From NCBI GenBank assembly GCA_035565355.1, contig DATMSM010000052.1, positions 1 to 23,281 on the forward strand: DNA of 23,281 nucleotides, in the 5' to 3' direction. Each line of letters begins with the position of its first letter. Position 1 is the stretch's first letter. This DNA comes from Ga0074130 sp035565355 (GTDB lineage: Bacteria; Pseudomonadota; Gammaproteobacteria; Burkholderiales; Rhodocyclaceae). Below are positions 22,592 to 23,281 of this stretch, in pieces. The notes under the pieces are model-generated. The model searched no databases, was not told the DNA's origin, and saw nothing but the letters and a program-made list of their open reading frames with translations. A program made the position numbers and the translations under genes.

Positions 22592-23281
22592 ATGAGAAAA
22601 CTGTTTGCTGCCCTGTTGTGCATAGTGCCTGTGCTGGCCCAGGCGGGAGAAGCCGAGGTCAGGAAGGCGGCCGAGAAGTTTGTGGACGGCCGCGCCAAGG
22701 TGGATGCGGTACGCAAGGCAGGGGTGATGGGCCTGTACGAGGTACAGGTCGGACCGGAGCTTTTCTACATCGATGAGGCCGGCAAATATGCCTTCTTCGG
22801 CGATGTGGTGGAGCTGAAGAGCCGCATGAATCTGACCGAGGAACGCAAGAACAAGCTCAGCCAGGTCAAGTTCTCCGAGCTGCCGCTGAGCATGGCGATC
22901 AAGCAGGTGCGGGGCAATGGCAAGCGCGTGTTTGCCTCCTTCGAGGATCCCAACTGCGGCTACTGCAAGAAGTTCGCAAGAGAGACGCAGGGCCTGACCG
23001 ACGTCACTATTTACATCTTCCCCTATCCCATCCTCGGCGCCGATTCGCACGAGAAGTCGAAGAACATTCTCTGCGCTGCCGATCCGCTCAAGACCTGGAA
23101 CGACTGGATGATCAACGGCGTGGTGCCGCCGCTGGTGACGAAGTGCACGGTTGATCTCGACAAGTATGTTGCGCTGGGCCAGAAGCTGGATGTGCGCGGG
23201 ACTCCCAACTTCATTCTCAGCGACGGCAGTCGCGTTCCCGGCGCGGTTCCGCAGGCCCAGCTTGAGGCGCGCCTGAATGCG
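22592..23281 (+). CDS. dsbC: DsbC-type thiol:disulfide interchange protein (3' end outside window)
   Basis: DsbC-type proteins are periplasmic disulfide isomerases kept reduced by DsbD. The frame is open to the window end with 230 residues, close to full length for the family (about 235-240). It has a signal peptide (MRKLFAALLCIVPVLAQA), an N-terminal dimerisation domain (about 20-85: VRKAGVMGLYEVQVGPELFYIDEAGKYAFFGDVV), and a thioredoxin domain with CGYC at 122-125 in FEDPNCGYCKKF. A second Cys pair (Cys161, Cys185) and the cis-Pro loop RGTPNF at 202-207 are also present. GGAG precedes the ATG. DsbC and DsbG are close; CGYC with this length favours DsbC. Confidence 0.92.
   Translation, partial: MRKLFAALLCIVPVLAQAGEAEVRKAAEKFVDGRAKVDAVRKAGVMGLYEVQVGPELFYIDEAGKYAFFGDVVELKSRMNLTEERKNKLSQVKFSELPLSMAIKQVRGNGKRVFASFEDPNCGYCKKFARETQGLTDVTIYIFPYPILGADSHEKSKNILCAADPLKTWNDWMINGVVPPLVTKCTVDLDKYVALGQKLDVRGTPNFILSDGSRVPGAVPQAQLEARLNA

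Overview
The window is 23.3 kb of gene-dense, GC-rich chromosome, best explained as a betaproteobacterium, possibly Rhodocyclales-like. This rests on protein style (RecA, PtsN, HprK, PolA), the rpoN-hpf-ptsN-hprK block, the metX-metW pair, and a DUF2782 protein near polA. It reads as housekeeping DNA: I see no insertion sequence, phage gene or CRISPR array. Both ends cut through genes (thiL on the left, a dsbC-like gene on the right).

Left part (1-7102, all +): thiL (partial), pgpA and pncC, then recA-recX-lptB joined by 4-base stop/start overlaps, then rpoN, hpf, ptsN and hprK. Lipid and thiamine enzymes thus run into recombination, LPS export, sigma-54 and nitrogen-PTS control. The usual lptB partners (kdsC, lptC, lptA) are missing upstream, and rapZ is missing after hprK.

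Middle (7262-12606): a small secreted PsiF-repeat-like protein faces an unusual secreted alpha-carbonic anhydrase fused to a surface-adhesin-E-like domain. A tight minus-strand unit follows in transcription order: metX, metW, an MBL-fold hydrolase and a PIN-domain protein. Upstream of metX is the most informative regulatory element here: a strong sigma-70 promoter, a leader that matches the SAM-II riboswitch core almost position by position, a possible antiterminator, and an intrinsic terminator ending a few bases before the metX start. S-adenosylmethionine probably shuts off metX and perhaps the whole four-gene unit.

Right part (12607-23281): a class I photolyase gene on + ends in a stop codon that overlaps, on the other strand, the stop of an RluB/RluF-like pseudouridine synthase gene lying downstream of polA. 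polA and a LOG-family gene diverge with only 5 bp between start codons. Then come a DUF2782 protein, an alanine/serine-glyoxylate-type aminotransferase, and a soluble class III adenylate cyclase with a C-terminal FHA domain. A shared bidirectional terminator separates the cyclase gene from a minus-strand tRNA-Met(CAU) with its own strong promoter. The window ends with a UbiH-family FAD monooxygenase and a DsbC-type periplasmic disulfide isomerase.
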